The notes: generated from the sequence alone by a model not told the origin. Numbered from the stretch's first letter, positions 17,511 through 26,134 are shown. The stretch: 64,000 bases of DNA from CADEDH01 sp039201605 (GCA_039201605.1 JBCCRO010000015.1:62001-126000); one strand, 5' to 3'. Numbers and translations: made by a program.

Positions 17511-18731
17511 TCAGTCGGTGGAGCGGACGTGGCGGACGGCCGGGGGCATCGAGGCGGCCGGCCCCGGCGCCGCCGCAGCCGGGATGGCGACCATGACCGG
17601 CTTGGGCTCGACCAGGTCGATGACGGCATCGGCCCCGTCGGCGTCCTCGAGTTCGACCACCTCGTAGGTGACCGGCTTCGGTTCGTAGTCGGGGCCCATG
17701 TCGATGGGCTTCGGCTCGTAGTCGGCGGCGGGACCGAAGTCGGGCTCGCCCTCCGGCTCGGCCGGACCGGCGGCGCACGCCGCGCCCGCCGCCGTGGTGG
17801 CCGCTGCGGTGGCGACCGTGGCGCCACGGCGAGGCACGGCGATGATCGAGCCAACCGTTGGCGCAGCGGCTGCGGCCGCCACCACCCCGGCGTAGACCGG
17901 GGCGCCGGTGTCCTTGCCCTCCTTGTACCGCTGGAGGCCCTTCACGATCTCATGCGTCGGGCTGGCCCCGAAGCCGAGGACGATGCCGGTCACCACCACG
18001 CCGAGGGGACCGCCGAGGGGACCGTCGAGGGTGCCGCCGTCGTCGGACAGGGTGGCCACGAACAGGTTGAGCTGTGACAGCCCGGCCACCACCAGGCCCA
18101 GGATCGACCCGATCAACAGGCTGGCCAACCGGCGGGCCGGGTTGTCGCGGTAGGCGTCGATGACGTCGAGGGCGGTGTTCATCCCGCCCTGGGCGCTGTT
18201 GATCCGGCGGCGGATGTCGGCCAAGGCGGCATCGGCGTTGTCGGTGGTCTGGCCGACGAGGGTGACGGCCTGGGCCGCCGCCGTCGACACGAGCGACACC
18301 CGGGCGCTGCCGGGGGCGAGCTCCCGGGCCTGGTTGAAGGTGGACACCACCTGGGGGCGGACGGCCTGCACCCGATCGAGGTGGCCGTGCAGCCGGACGG
18401 TGGCGGCGTCGCCCTGGTCGAGGCCGTCGATCGCCGCCAGCAGACGCTCCTCCAGGTCGCCGAGGGGATCGAGGAGCTGCTCGGCCGCCGCCTCGAACTC
18501 GACGGCGGCGTCGCGGACCCGGTTGAGGGGCCACCAGCCGCCGAGCCGCCTGCTCTGGCCGACCAGTGTCCAGCCGATCTCCAACACCCGCTCGATCCCG
18601 AGGGCGACGGCCCCGATAAAGGTGATGGCGGCGGCGTTGGAGGCGAACCCGGCGCCCACCGAATCGGCGGTGATCCAGACGACGGCGATGGCCACGGCGA
18701 GTGCGCCGAGACCGGTGACGAGCAGCTTCAT
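17511..18731 (-). CDS. Membrane protein with central helical domain, function unknown
   Basis: A 406-residue protein of unrecognised family. Hydrophobic segments lie near residues 4-22 and 30-48. A long, probably helical region (60-200) contains FEAAAEQLLDPLGDLEERLLAAIDG, written here only in outline. Two further membrane segments lie near 205-225 and 240-262. The C-terminal third is Ala-rich with a Pro/Glu/Asp-rich tail containing two copies of YEPKP, probably cytoplasmic and disordered. Strong GC3 bias supports coding. It follows the DegT-like gene after 252 bases on the same strand and belongs to the block interposed between rnj and ftsK. Confidence 0.7.
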   Translation of the reverse strand: MKLLVTGLGALAVAIAVVWITADSVGAGFASNAAAITFIGAVALGIERVLEIGWTLVGQSRRLGGWWPLNRVRDAAVEFEAAAEQLLDPLGDLEERLLAAIDGLDQGDAATVRLHGHLDRVQAVRPQVVSTFNQARELAPGSARVSLVSTAAAQAVTLVGQTTDNADAALADIRRRINSAQGGMNTALDVIDAYRDNPARRLASLLIGSILGLVVAGLSQLNLFVATLSDDGGTLDGPLGGPLGVVVTGIVLGFGASPTHEIVKGLQRYKEGKDTGAPVYAGVVAAAAAAPTVGSIIAVPRRGATVATAAATTAAGAACAAGPAEPEGEPDFGPAADYEPKPIDMGPDYEPKPVTYEVVELEDADGADAVIDLVEPKPVMVAIPAAAAPGPAASMPPAVRHVRSTD

Positions 18732-18983
18732 TGTTGTCTCCCCCGCTTGTGAACGGCGCCATCGTAGTGCCGGCGGTCCGCCGTCGATGGTGGATCGTCG
18801 GCACCCGAAACGCGAAGGAACCAGGTGGCCTTCGCATGGCGGCGGCTCGAATCATGCGAAGGCCCCTGGCCCTGGCCCGGGCTCATGGGGGGAGTTGCCC
18901 GGTGCGCACCTCGTGGAACCAGAACTGCGGCGAGGTGCAGCGTGTTGTGCATCGGCGACGTCTCGACGACGGCGCCGGGTCGA

Positions 18984-20273
18984 TCAGTCGGTCTGCTGGC
19001 GTCGCTCCTCGGTCATCGTCCGAAGTCGATCGGCGTTGTCGACGAAGATCTTGGTGAAGCAGTCGGCGATCCGATCCATGGTGGCGGTGTCGTTGGGATC
19101 GTCGAAGGGGCACCGGTCCTGTCCGAGCACGAGCCCGGTGGCGACCAGAGCCGAGGCGACCGGCAGCTCGTCGGACCCGGGGGCCCGCACCGTCCACTGG
19201 TCGCCGCCCCACGGCTCGTCGGTGGACGAGCTCGGCCGGATCCGACTGAATGGCTGCGGGGCCCAGCGGTCGACCCAGAGGCCCTCGGCCGTCAGACAGT
19301 CGATCACGGTGTCGCGCAGGGTGTCGGCGGCGTGCTCCCCCAACCCGAGCTCGTCGGGCATCACCACCAGCGGGAGGGAGGTGTAGACATGCGAGGCGCT
19401 CCGCACCGGGTCTGGAACCCAGACTCCGGGGATCGCGGCCAACCGGCGGCGGAGATGTCGGCCGTTGCGCACCCGGGTCGCCAAGCGGGACCAGGTGGTG
19501 CGGAGCTGCGCCTCACACACGGCCGCGTCGAGCTCGGCGAGCTGACACGACCAGCCCGACAGTGCGTCGGGCTCGAAGCCTTGGGACGAGGCTTCGTTGT
19601 TGACCATGAGCCGGCGGCGGGCGGCCATGGCCAAGCCCTCATCGTCGGTGGCGTAGACCCCGGCCGTCCCCAGATTGGAACGGAGGTCCTCCCCGACGAA
19701 GGAGCAGATACTGGCATCACCGTGGGATCCCACGGGCCGTTGATCGAAGATGGCCCCCAGCGACTGGGAACCGTCTTCGATCAACGACAGGCCGTGGTGG
19801 CGGCAGATCTCGGTGAGCGATCGGTAGTCGGCCGTGGTGCCGTGCGAGTCGACGGCGACGACGGCCCGGGTCCGGCCGGTGACCGCCGCCTCGACCGCAT
19901 TGGGATCGAGGTGGAGGTGGACCGGGTGGAGGTCGGCGGCGACGGCGGTGTAGCCGGCCTGGGCGATGGCCCGGGCGAGCGGGATGGCGTCACCCGGGCA
20001 GATCACCTCATCGCCGGGCTCCAGCTCGAGTCCGGCCAGGGCGAGGGCCAGTGCGGCTCGGCCGGACCGGCAGGCCACCACGTGGGCGCGGCCGGTGGCG
20101 TCACCCCAGCGGCGTTCGAGCTTCTGGACCATGGGCTGGCCCCAGGGCTCGCTGTCCGGCGCACGCTGCACCACGCTGAGCAGGTCGAACGGGTGAGCGT
20201 GGTCGGTCGGCCACGAGGGTAAAGAACCGAGGGTCGGAGTACCTCCGTCCAGTGCGAGCTGGATGTTCGGCAT
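18984..20273 (-). CDS. DegT/DnrJ/EryC1-fold protein lacking the PLP lysine
   Basis: A 429-residue protein of the DegT/DnrJ/EryC1/StrS fold, whose usual members are PLP-dependent sugar aminotransferases. Visible family segments are VVACRSGRAALALALAGLELEPGDEVICPG, AVVAVDSHGTT and SLIEDGSQSLGA, the last holding the aspartate that contacts the PLP nitrogen. At the place where the family has SF-x3-K the sequence reads SFVGEDLRSNLG, so the Schiff-base lysine is absent. It may be a non-catalytic binder or a lyase-like variant (ColD uses His there). The ATG at 20273 is preceded by a G-rich stretch. It lies 140 bases downstream of a double-HTH regulator on the same strand. Confidence 0.75.
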   Translation of the reverse strand: MPNIQLALDGGTPTLGSLPSWPTDHAHPFDLLSVVQRAPDSEPWGQPMVQKLERRWGDATGRAHVVACRSGRAALALALAGLELEPGDEVICPGDAIPLARAIAQAGYTAVAADLHPVHLHLDPNAVEAAVTGRTRAVVAVDSHGTTADYRSLTEICRHHGLSLIEDGSQSLGAIFDQRPVGSHGDASICSFVGEDLRSNLGTAGVYATDDEGLAMAARRRLMVNNEASSQGFEPDALSGWSCQLAELDAAVCEAQLRTTWSRLATRVRNGRHLRRRLAAIPGVWVPDPVRSASHVYTSLPLVVMPDELGLGEHAADTLRDTVIDCLTAEGLWVDRWAPQPFSRIRPSSSTDEPWGGDQWTVRAPGSDELPVASALVATGLVLGQDRCPFDDPNDTATMDRIADCFTKIFVDNADRLRTMTEERRQQTD

Positions 20274-20314
20274 CACAGACCCCCGTTTGGGTTGGTCGGT
20301 GCGGCGGGCATACC

Positions 20315-20360
20315 GAATATTCATTCCTTTGCAACTATCGCGCTACCAAGGATTTAATCC
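20315..20360. promoter_or_regulatory. Palindrome-containing gap upstream of the DegT-like gene
   Basis: The 140-base gap between the double-HTH gene and the DegT-like gene is AT-richer than its surroundings. It holds a perfect 8-bp palindrome GAATATTC (20315-20322) and an 11-bp inverted repeat GGATT-T-AATCC (20350-20360). These are candidate operator elements for the neighbouring HTH protein. No convincing -35/-10 pair was identified. Confidence 0.35.
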
Positions 20361-20405
20361 CGATGCCGGGACCCGTCTAGGCCGATGGGCCAAAGTGTGA
20401 AGAAT

Positions 20406-20419
20406 CGCTGAATTCAGCG
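20406..20419. repeat. Perfect 14-bp palindrome over the stop codon of the HTH gene
   Basis: The sequence CGCTGAATTCAGCG is its own reverse complement and includes the TGA stop of the double-HTH gene (20414-20416). It may be a protein-binding site, since a loop-free palindrome of this kind is a poor terminator. Confidence 0.5.
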
Positions 20420-21727
20420 GTTACCGGATGAAAGCCGCTGGCGCATCGCACTCACGAACGCCCGTTCGGTCTCGCCGAGGGCGCGCTGGGCCACATCGAT
20501 GGTGGCCGGGGTCCAGTTCTGATGGATCGACACCGCTCCGGGGCGGCGACCGACCCCGACCGACCACGTGACATCGCTGTCGGCGATGAGGCGCATGGGG
20601 GACTCGGGCGTGCTGCAGGTGCACCACAGCAGCGCCGGTGGCGACACCTTGACCGACCGGTACCAGTCGCCCCATTGGAGCCTGATTTCCCGCTCCTGGT
20701 GTGGTCCGTCGATCTCCAACCACACCGGACCGGTCCAAAAGGGCGGGAAGGTGATCAGACCCTCGCCCCGGTCGGCCCGGACCGGCATGACGGCCAGGTT
20801 GCCCCCGGCCCCCAGCACCTGATCGAGGGCGACCGGCAGGAGGCGGTCGTGGGGTTGGCCGACGTCGGTCTCGAACCGCCGGAGGGTCTCCTTCGATATG
20901 GAGATGTCGGTCCGTTTCACCAGCTCATCGACGGTCTCGGCCAGGGAAAGGCCGCGGGAACGCCGAAGCCGTGCGAAGCGGAGGCGGTCGTACTCATCCA
21001 TCTGATCGCCGAGCTGTTCCCAGCTCATGTTTTCCGCTTCGATGATCTTGGGTTTGGATAATCCAGAAAAGAACGAAGCGGCCGCTCGGGGGGCCATTGC
21101 GGCAAAAGCGATGAGGTCTCGGGACTTCTTGCTGGCCAATCTGCTCGCCATCCGGCCGACGAACAACTCCATGAAGGTGCCGTTGGCCGAGCTCATACGG
21201 AAGAGGTCGAAGGTGCTGAGCACGGGCGCGCCGGGCAGATTGTCGGGCAGGGCGCCCCGCCCGAAGTCGACCCAACCGGGGGCGGAGAGCGACAACATCA
21301 CCGGAGACTCGGCCACCGAGGCGCCGAGGGTGAAGAACACGCCGTTGGGGCCCAGATCGAGTTCGACCTCCATCCGGGCCACCCCCCACTCGCCGACGAC
21401 GGCCAGATTGGACTCGGGGGAACGGACCCACGCCCACACGGGCGTCGAGGCCCCGGGGTAGACGTTGGTCCACGTCAGCGAGGGGTCGATGCCGGTCGGG
21501 GTGGCGTAGGACCACAGGAGGCCGGCCAGCACGCCGTCGCCGTCGAGCAGTTCGTCGAGCTGCTCGTGGTCGAGAGAGATCGCCCGGGCGCCACGCTCCC
21601 AGTTGGAGAGTGCGCTCGGTTGCACGGAGAGACGCTCGGCCGCCTTCTGTTGGGACAGGCCGAGTACATCGACCCGCCACCATCGAAGGATGTCGCCCGC
21701 CGTGGTCCAGGGAACCGTGTCCGCCAT
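20414..21727 (-). CDS. XRE-type regulator-like protein with two HTH segments
   Basis: A 437-residue protein. Residues 10-50 form an XRE-type helix-turn-helix (DVLGLSQQKAAERLSVQPSA, SNWERG). A second HTH-like segment occurs near residues 246-292 (LRRSRGLSLAETVDELVKRT, ISKETLRRFE). The regions 70-230 and 300-437 are mixed alpha/beta and not recognised; WTNVYPGASTPVWAW and WTGPVWLEIDGPH suggest ligand-binding beta domains. It is probably a transcriptional regulator of the downstream DegT-like gene or itself. The ATG at 21727 starts MADTVPWTTA. It lies downstream of rnj after 145 bases, interrupting the usual rnj-ftsK order. Confidence 0.75.
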   Translation of the reverse strand: MADTVPWTTAGDILRWWRVDVLGLSQQKAAERLSVQPSALSNWERGARAISLDHEQLDELLDGDGVLAGLLWSYATPTGIDPSLTWTNVYPGASTPVWAWVRSPESNLAVVGEWGVARMEVELDLGPNGVFFTLGASVAESPVMLSLSAPGWVDFGRGALPDNLPGAPVLSTFDLFRMSSANGTFMELFVGRMASRLASKKSRDLIAFAAMAPRAAASFFSGLSKPKIIEAENMSWEQLGDQMDEYDRLRFARLRRSRGLSLAETVDELVKRTDISISKETLRRFETDVGQPHDRLLPVALDQVLGAGGNLAVMPVRADRGEGLITFPPFWTGPVWLEIDGPHQEREIRLQWGDWYRSVKVSPPALLWCTCSTPESPMRLIADSDVTWSVGVGRRPGAVSIHQNWTPATIDVAQRALGETERAFVSAMRQRLSSGNR

Positions 21728-21872
21728 CGGCTCGGCTAACGGCCGCCCCTCGGGGTAGACGGAACCAGAAGGGCGCTGGCGGGGCTGATCATGGCGTTGA
21801 CCTCACGTGCGGCGGTGGGGTGTGGCGGAATGTGTGATGGGTCAGTTGCCCTCGTGGTGAAGCACCCGATGG

Positions 21873-23561
21873 TCAGGAACCGTCGGATCCCTCGTGGGCG
21901 CCGAGGACAACTGGTACCACCATAGGTCGAAGCCGGGTCTGTTTGTTGATGAATCGACCGATCGACCGCCGGGCGATTCTCTCCAGCTCCTGGCGGGTGC
22001 GCACCCCGTCGGCCAGAGCCGACTCCACCGCCTGCCGAACGGCGAGCCGCGCCTCCTTGCGGAGGGTCTCCCCGTCGTCGCCGTCGACCCAGCCGCGGCT
22101 GATCACGGCGGGCTCGTCGAGCAGCTCGGCGTTGGGGCCGTGGATGGCCACCGAGATGATCACGCTGACGAGTCCCTCCTCGCCCAGGATCTGGCGTTCG
22201 AGGAGGATGCTGTGGTCGAGGGCGCTTATCGCTCCGTCGACGTAGACGTACTCCGACGGCACCTCCTCACCCCGGCGGAGGCCGTCGTCGTCGAGGATCA
22301 CCGAGTCGCCGTTCGAGCAGCGCGTGATGCGATCGGGCTTGGTGCCCATACGGGTGGCGATGCGGGCGTGCTCCGCCATGTGGCGGAACTCGCCGTGCAC
22401 CGGGACGAACCACTCGGGCTGCACGATCGAGTGGAGCACCTTCAGCTCCTCGGCCTGGGCGTGTCCGGTGGCGTGGATATTGTGCGTGCCGGAGTGGATG
22501 ACCTCGGCCCCCCGGCGGAGCAGGCTGTCGATCACCCGACTCACGCTCGACTCGTTGCCCGGGATCGGGTGCGAGGACAGGATCACGCAGTCGCCATCGT
22601 GGATCTCGAGCCAGCGGCTGTCACCGGCGGCCATGCGGGCCAGGGCCGACAGCGGCTCGCCCTGGGAGCCGGTGGAGATGACGCACAGCTCCTCGTCTGG
22701 CACGTCGGCCACATCTTCGATGGCCCGGATCTTGGCCTCGGGGATGTGGAGCAGGCCCAGGCGCCGGGCCAGGGCCACGTTGTTGTTCATAGACCGGCCG
22801 AGGGTGGCCACGATCCGACCGTTGGCGATGGCGGCGTCGGCGATCTGCTGGATCCGGTGGATGTTGCTGGCGAAGCAGGCCACGATGATCCGGCGCCCCT
22901 CCCGTGCCCGGAACAGATCGTGGATCGACTGACCGACCGAGCTCTCGGAGGCGGAGAAGCCGGGCTCCTCGGCGTTGGTCGAGTCGCACAGGAAGAGGCG
23001 GACGCCGTCGTCCGAGGCGAGGTGACCGAGCCCGGCGAGGTCGGTGAGGCGTCCGTCGACCGGGGTCATGTCGAGCTTCAAGTCGCCCGAGTGGAGGATG
23101 ACGCCCTGCGGGGTGTGGAAGGCGATGGCGAAGCCGTGCGGCACCGAGTGGGTGACGGGGAAGAACTCGAGGTCGAACGGCCCCACCTGGATGCGCTCGT
23201 TGTCGCTCACCTCGATGAAGGTGGCCCGATCGATGACGCCCCTCTCCTCGATCCGGTTCTTGGCCATACCGATGGTGAGAGGCGAGCCGATGATCTTGAG
23301 CGGCATGTCCTCGAGGAGGAAGCTGAGGGCCCCGATGTGATCCTCGTGGCCGTGGGTGACCGCAACGCCCTCCACCCGATGGGCGTTCTCCCGGAGGTAG
23401 CTGAAGTCGGGTAGGACGAGGTCGACGCCGGCCATGTCGTCGTCGGGGAACATCAGGCCGCAATCGATGAGCATGATGCGGGCGTCGATCTCGACGGCCG
23501 CACAGTTTCGCCCGATTTCGCCCAATCCGCCCAGGAAGACGATGCGTACCGGCGCCGCCAC
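21873..23561 (-). CDS. rnj: Ribonuclease J
   Basis: A 562-residue metallo-beta-lactamase/beta-CASP ribonuclease that degrades and matures mRNA and rRNA with 5'-exonuclease and endonuclease activity. The zinc-binding motif VTHGHEDHIGALSFLL follows LPDFSYL. Later elements are LHSGDLKLD, the beta-CASP segment ACFASNIHRIQQIADAA, STGSQGEPLSALARMA, and HSGTHNIHATGHAQAEELK. The C-terminal domain (about 455-562) is the usual RNase J C-domain. The GTG start at 23561 overlaps the stop of dapA by one base. The dapA-rnj pair is a classical actinobacterial arrangement. Confidence 0.95.
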   Translation of the reverse strand: MAAPVRIVFLGGLGEIGRNCAAVEIDARIMLIDCGLMFPDDDMAGVDLVLPDFSYLRENAHRVEGVAVTHGHEDHIGALSFLLEDMPLKIIGSPLTIGMAKNRIEERGVIDRATFIEVSDNERIQVGPFDLEFFPVTHSVPHGFAIAFHTPQGVILHSGDLKLDMTPVDGRLTDLAGLGHLASDDGVRLFLCDSTNAEEPGFSASESSVGQSIHDLFRAREGRRIIVACFASNIHRIQQIADAAIANGRIVATLGRSMNNNVALARRLGLLHIPEAKIRAIEDVADVPDEELCVISTGSQGEPLSALARMAAGDSRWLEIHDGDCVILSSHPIPGNESSVSRVIDSLLRRGAEVIHSGTHNIHATGHAQAEELKVLHSIVQPEWFVPVHGEFRHMAEHARIATRMGTKPDRITRCSNGDSVILDDDGLRRGEEVPSEYVYVDGAISALDHSILLERQILGEEGLVSVIISVAIHGPNAELLDEPAVISRGWVDGDDGETLRKEARLAVRQAVESALADGVRTRQELERIARRSIGRFINKQTRLRPMVVPVVLGAHEGSDGS

Positions 23562-24460
23562 TACTCCGACGCCCGTCCGAGAGCGGCGAGCACCGAACTG
23601 CAGCGCTGGTCCATGTCATCGGGGGTCGGCCCCATTGGGAGCCGACAGTCGCCGACGGTGACGCCCAGCATGTTCATCATCGCCTTGGTCGGCACCGGAC
23701 TCGGGGCGTCGTCGTAGGCGAAGTGGGCGTAGGCGGGCAGCATGCGGCGGTTGAGCTCGATGGCCTCCGCCACCCGACCGGCCCTGTAGGCGGTGATCAT
23801 GTCCTGCATCAGTTGGCCAACGTAGTGCGTGACGACGCCGACCACGCCGACCGCCCCCACCGACAGCAACGGCAGCGTCAGGCCGTCGTCGCCGGAGTAG
23901 ATCTCGAAGGAGGGATCGACCTCGGCCAGCCGGGCGGCCACGTCGGCCGTCTCCCCCGGATCGCCTGCGGCGTCCTTGAGGGCGGTGACGTTGGCGATCT
24001 CGGCCAGGCGGACGATGGTGTCGGAGCCGATCTTCCGGCCGGTGCGACCGGGTACGTCGTAGATCATGACCGGCCGGTCGGTGGCGGCGGCCCCGGCGGC
24101 GAAGTGCTGGTACAGACCCTCCTGGGAGGGACGGTTGTAGTAGGGGGCCACGCTGAGGATGGCATCGGCGCCGGCCTCGGTGGCCATCTCGGTGTTGGCG
24201 ACCGAGGAGCGGGTGTCGTTGCTCCCCGCCCCGGCCACCAGGGGCTTGCCGGGGATGGCCTCGCGCACGGCGACGAAGAGATCGCGCTGCTCCTCCTTGG
24301 TGATCGTGGGCGACTCACCGGTGGTGCCGGCGACCACCACGCCGTCGTTGCCGTTGTCGACGAGGTGACGGGCCAGCTTCTGGGCACCGTCGAGGTCGAG
24401 CTTGCCGTCTGCGGTGAACGGCGTGACCATTGCGGTGAGCACTGCTCCGAACTGGGCCAT
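23561..24460 (-). CDS. dapA: 4-hydroxy-tetrahydrodipicolinate synthase
   Basis: A 299-residue aldolase of the DapA family. It condenses pyruvate with aspartate semialdehyde in lysine and meso-diaminopimelate synthesis. Seen are VVVAGTTGESPTITKEE (substrate threonines), APYYNRPSQEGLYQHF, the catalytic tyrosine in IYDVPGRTG and the Schiff-base lysine in VTALKDAAGD. The length is standard. The ATG at 24460 (MAQFGAVLTAM) has AAGGA about nine bases upstream; an in-frame GTG lies at 24478. It is coupled to rnj downstream. Confidence 0.94.
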   Translation of the reverse strand: MAQFGAVLTAMVTPFTADGKLDLDGAQKLARHLVDNGNDGVVVAGTTGESPTITKEEQRDLFVAVREAIPGKPLVAGAGSNDTRSSVANTEMATEAGADAILSVAPYYNRPSQEGLYQHFAAGAAATDRPVMIYDVPGRTGRKIGSDTIVRLAEIANVTALKDAAGDPGETADVAARLAEVDPSFEIYSGDDGLTLPLLSVGAVGVVGVVTHYVGQLMQDMITAYRAGRVAEAIELNRRMLPAYAHFAYDDAPSPVPTKAMMNMLGVTVGDCRLPMGPTPDDMDQRCSSVLAALGRASE

Positions 24461-24588
24461 TGGTGTCTGTCCTTGCACGAGACTGCACGAGCTCGGTCAG
24501 GTTACCGCAGGTTGGCGGGTGGCCTGGAGGGTGATTTCTTCCGGTGCCGGCGGGCCATCGGGCGCTGCCGTGCGGCACGCCTCGACCC

Positions 24589-24793
24589 TCAGGACAAGGC
24601 GGGCCGCTCGGCCTCGAAGGCCGTCCGCAACGAACGCGTCCCGGCCAACGAGTCGACGATGCCGATGAGCAGGTCGCAGTCGAGGCTCCCCCGCCACCCC
24701 GAGGAGGGCCATGGCCGGGCCGATCCCGACGGGCTCGTCGACATCGAGGATGAGCCGGGTCCGCACGCCGGGGTCGATTCCGCCTGCGGCCAT
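24589..24793 (-). pseudogene. Short frameshifted coding remnant
   Basis: On the minus strand, strongly GC3-biased codons run from the ATG at 24793 (MAAGGIDPGVRTRLILDVDE) in one frame to a run of Gs near 24680. They then continue in another frame (SLDCDLLIGIVDSLAG) to a stop at 24589. Joined, the roughly 67 residues resemble the N-terminus of inosine-uridine nucleoside hydrolases (pattern LI-D-D then ALL-A then LLGI), but the metal-binding DxDxxxDD is not intact. The nucleoside hydrolase link is weak. A sequencing error in the G-run, or a short intact gene of unknown kind, are alternatives. Confidence 0.35.
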
Positions 24794-24909
24794 GCCGGCC
24801 ACCGTAACCACACCGTGAACACCGTGGGTCGCCATGAGTCAACAGACTTCCGGAAGCCTGTCGGAACTCTGCCGACACCCCCCTTTCACGGCGCGGAGAT
24901 CGGCCCGAC

Positions 24910-24954
24910 ATGACCGACTCCTACCGTCTCGACCACAGAAAGCGGTAAGGAGGT
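24910..24954 (+). promoter_or_regulatory. Leader mini-ORF ending in a perfect Shine-Dalgarno sequence
   Basis: An ATG at 24910 begins a 12-residue frame (MTDSYRLDHRKR) whose TAA stop at 24946-24948 is the start of TAAGGAGGTG, a full match to the anti-16S sequence. A 6-bp stem, 3-base loop hairpin follows at 24963-24977. The next gene starts only at 25081. This could be a leader peptide or part of an RNA control element; no expression evidence can be drawn from sequence. Confidence 0.3.
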
Positions 24955-25080
24955 GCGCCCGGGAACCCGGAGGGTTCTGGCGTGCCGACCCGAGTGACCG
25001 TTCGTCGATCGCCTCCCGACGAGGGTGAGCGGCCGACCGTCGATGCGGTACCCGGGCGAAGCTCAAGGGAGAGAAGTGGC

Positions 25081-26130
25081 ATGAACCAGCAGATCGACCG
25101 GCGGACGTTCCTGCGTCGGGCATCGATGACGGGATTGGCGCTGGGTGTGGCGCCATCGATTCTGGCCGCCTGCGGCAGCGATGACGAGGCGGCGGGCGAC
25201 GGTGAGTTCGGGGCGCTGAACCTCCAGCTGAACTGGATCACCAACGCCGAGTTCGCCGGCACCTACGTGGCGGTGGAAGAGGGCTACTACGCGGCCAACG
25301 GCTTCAGCGAGGTCAACGTCGTCCCCGGCGGTCCCGACGTGGCGGTCGAGCCGGCGGTGATCGCCGGCCAGTCGAAGTTCGCCTACACGGTGTCGGAATC
25401 GATGGCGGCCGCCATCGGCGAGGGCGCCGACCTCAAGGTGATCGGCGCCGGCTTCCAGAACAACCCCTTCGGCGTGATGTCGATGGCCGACGCCCCGCTC
25501 ACCGGCCCCCAGGACATGGTGGGCAAGAAGATCGGGGTCCAGGCGGTCAACGACGCCCTGTGGGACGCCCTGCTCGCCATCAACGAGATCGAACCCGAGT
25601 CGGTGGAGAAGGTGCCGGCCGGCTTCGACCCCGCCCCCTTCGTCAACGGCGAGGTCGACGGCTGGTTCAGCTTCGTGACCAACGAGCCGCACATCCTGCG
25701 GGCCGAGGGCATCGACGTCGTCGACTTCTCGCTCAGCGACTTCGGCTTCGAGCTGTACCAGCAGCTGCTGATTACGACCTCCGAGGTGCTGGAGAACGAG
25801 CCTGACCTCCTGGTGGCGGCCATGAAGTCGGAGCTCCAGGGGTGGCAGGCCACGATCGCCGATCCCGAGCTGGGCCTGGGCTACACGATGGACATCTACG
25901 GCGCCGATCTCGGCCTCAGCGAAGAGGCCTCGCTCAACGAGATCAACGACCAGATCGACCGCATGATGACGACACCTACCACCGACGAGTCGGGCATCTT
26001 CTACATGGCCGACGCCGACATCGAGGCCAACCTGGCCACGCTCGAGAGCATCGGCCTCCCAGTCGACGCCTCGGTCTACACCACCGAGATCCTCGACCAG
26101 GTCTACGCCGACGGCACCGACCTGCTGTGA
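25081..26130 (+). CDS. ABC importer substrate-binding lipoprotein, NMT1/THI5-like
   Basis: A 349-residue exported binding protein. The N-terminus has a twin-arginine motif (DRRTFLRRASM) and a lipobox LAAC-G at about residues 27-30, so it is probably folded before export and lipid-anchored. The mature part is the SsuA/THI5/NMT1 periplasmic fold: LNLQLNWITNAEFAGTYVA (the classic opening), VAVEPAVIAGQSKFAYTVSES and VNGEVDGWFSFVTNEP. Relatives bind pyrimidines, riboflavin-like compounds, sulfonates or taurine. The ATG at 25081 has GGGAGAGAAG upstream. It heads a five-gene plus-strand unit in which the downstream genes overlap or nearly touch. The aromatic ligand suggested by this family fits the nucleobase context. 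Confidence 0.88.
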   Translation: MNQQIDRRTFLRRASMTGLALGVAPSILAACGSDDEAAGDGEFGALNLQLNWITNAEFAGTYVAVEEGYYAANGFSEVNVVPGGPDVAVEPAVIAGQSKFAYTVSESMAAAIGEGADLKVIGAGFQNNPFGVMSMADAPLTGPQDMVGKKIGVQAVNDALWDALLAINEIEPESVEKVPAGFDPAPFVNGEVDGWFSFVTNEPHILRAEGIDVVDFSLSDFGFELYQQLLITTSEVLENEPDLLVAAMKSELQGWQATIADPELGLGYTMDIYGADLGLSEEASLNEINDQIDRMMTTPTTDESGIFYMADADIEANLATLESIGLPVDASVYTTEILDQVYADGTDLL

Positions 26131-26134
26131 GCCG

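Larger units (their letters stand above)
24461..25080. other. 620-base intergenic region between dapA and the NMT1-type importer
   Basis: This divergent interval holds a decayed coding stretch (24589-24793, minus), a 9-base motif shared with two other intergenic regions (24812-24820), and a leader-like segment with a 12-codon reading frame and a strong ribosome binding site (24910-24954). A GAACCC/GGGTTC hairpin sits at 24963-24977. I looked for TPP, guanidine and purine riboswitch cores and did not recognise one. Confidence 0.5.

Noticed and set aside
24880..25080. Known riboswitch class (TPP, guanidine, purine)
   Set aside because: None of the conserved core sequences could be matched by eye, so only an unclassified leader is reported.
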